Source: Thauera sp. UBA6194 (GTDB lineage: Bacteria; Pseudomonadota; Gammaproteobacteria; Burkholderiales; Rhodocyclaceae). From it: DNA of 15,551 bases. The stretch covers positions 1-15,551 of the forward strand of contig DITC01000026.1 in the NCBI GenBank assembly GCA_002422685.1. The letters run 5' to 3'. Shown piece by piece: positions 15,055-15,551 of this stretch (position 1 is its first letter; every line of letters begins with the position of its first letter). The notes beneath the pieces were generated by a model, which was not told the origin of the DNA, searched no databases, and saw only the letters and a program-made list of their open reading frames with translations. The position numbers and the translations under genes are program-made.

Positions 15055-15551
15055 GTGAGCTATCGCATCCTCGACGCCGGCGACGCCGCGCTCACCATCG
15101 AATTCGGCAGCGTCATCGACCCCGCCCTGCTGGCCGCGGTGAACGCGCTCGACGCCGCCATCCTGCGCCTGCAGCAGGCGGGCGCACTGCCGGGCGTGAT
15201 CGAGACCATGCCCACCTTCCGCTCGCTGACGGTGTTCTTCGACCCGCTCGCCACCGACCGCGACACCGTGCTCGCCGCGCTGCAGCCGCTGATCGCCGCC
15301 GCCGAGCACGGCGCGCCCGCCGACGGCCGCCACTGGCGCCTGCCGGTGTGCTACGAGGGCGAGGCCGCGCCCGACCTCGCCGAGGTCGCGCAAACCCTCG
15401 GCATCGGCGAGGACGAGGTCGTCGCCCTGCACAGCGGCACCGAATACCTGGTCTACATGCTCGGCTTCCTGCCCGGCTTCCCCTTCATGGGCGACCTGCC
15501 GGAGAGGCTGCGCCTGCCCCGGCGCGCCCAGCCGCGCGTGCGCGTGCCCGC
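15055..15551 (+). CDS. pxpB: 5-oxoprolinase subunit B (PxpB/KipI family), partial
   Basis: Subunit of the bacterial PxpABC 5-oxoprolinase, which hydrolyses 5-oxoproline to glutamate with ATP; older annotations say allophanate hydrolase subunit 1 or KipI. Visible are 165 residues from a GTG start (AGGGAG 8 nt upstream). Family marks are the opening YRILDAGDAALTIEFG, LPVCYEG (96-102) and the signature LGFLPGFPFMGDL (136-148). The gene runs off the right edge with roughly a quarter to a third missing. It is 22 bp from the regulator gene and probably in its operon; pxpC and pxpA would be expected beyond the edge. A KipI-type kinase-inhibitor role is unlikely beside a transporter. Confidence 0.92.
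   Translation, partial: MSYRILDAGDAALTIEFGSVIDPALLAAVNALDAAILRLQQAGALPGVIETMPTFRSLTVFFDPLATDRDTVLAALQPLIAAAEHGAPADGRHWRLPVCYEGEAAPDLAEVAQTLGIGEDEVVALHSGTEYLVYMLGFLPGFPFMGDLPERLRLPRRAQPRVRVP

Overview
The window looks like chromosome of a GC-rich betaproteobacterium. The gene set (ABC molybdate uptake, TRAP carboxylate transport, kbl-tdh, an iron-sulfur photolyase, split 5-oxoprolinase) and the protein sequences would suit the Thauera/Azoarcus group (Rhodocyclales). That placement is inference from general resemblance and no marker gene confirms it. Coding density is high, no stretch over 300 bases lacks a gene, and no rRNA, tRNA, IS element or CRISPR array was seen.

Positions 1-3019 read leftwards (minus strand): a PHB-depolymerase-type esterase, then modA and modB for molybdate uptake, then the first 35 codons of a protein coupled to modB that is probably the ATPase ModC. 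The mod genes carry three unrelated tandem repeats: a 12-bp repeat in the modA signal-peptide region, a 14-bp array in the modA-modB gap, and a 9-bp array that encodes a Ser-Ala/Thr-Gly repeat at the start of the putative ModC. Positions 3146-5049 hold a small two-helix membrane protein (minus) and a divergent FeS-BCP/PhrB-type photolyase (plus), followed by a bidirectional terminator.

Positions 5233-10412 (minus) form a serine/threonine catabolic block. SdaA turns serine into pyruvate and ammonia, SstT imports serine and threonine with sodium, and Kbl with Tdh converts threonine to glycine and acetyl-CoA. A terminator separates sdaA-sstT from kbl-tdh. A GcvA-like LysR regulator (10555-11496, plus) diverges from sdaA and is its likely regulator.

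Positions 11465-14340 (minus) form a complete TRAP transporter, dctP-dctQ-dctM. A MarR-like regulator (14523-15032, plus) diverges from it and is followed after 22 bp by the start of pxpB (5-oxoprolinase subunit B), which runs off the right edge. Together these suggest regulated uptake and hydrolysis of 5-oxoproline (pyroglutamate). The shared regulator-dctP intergenic region has a consensus TTGACA promoter element next to a 7+7-bp palindrome.

The most unusual signals are the repeats in the mod genes. The 14-bp array and its flanks form a ladder of tiny ORFs joined by ATGA stop/start overlaps leading to the modB start. The 9-bp array is an in-frame coding repeat. I did not find a clearly new defence or mobile system.
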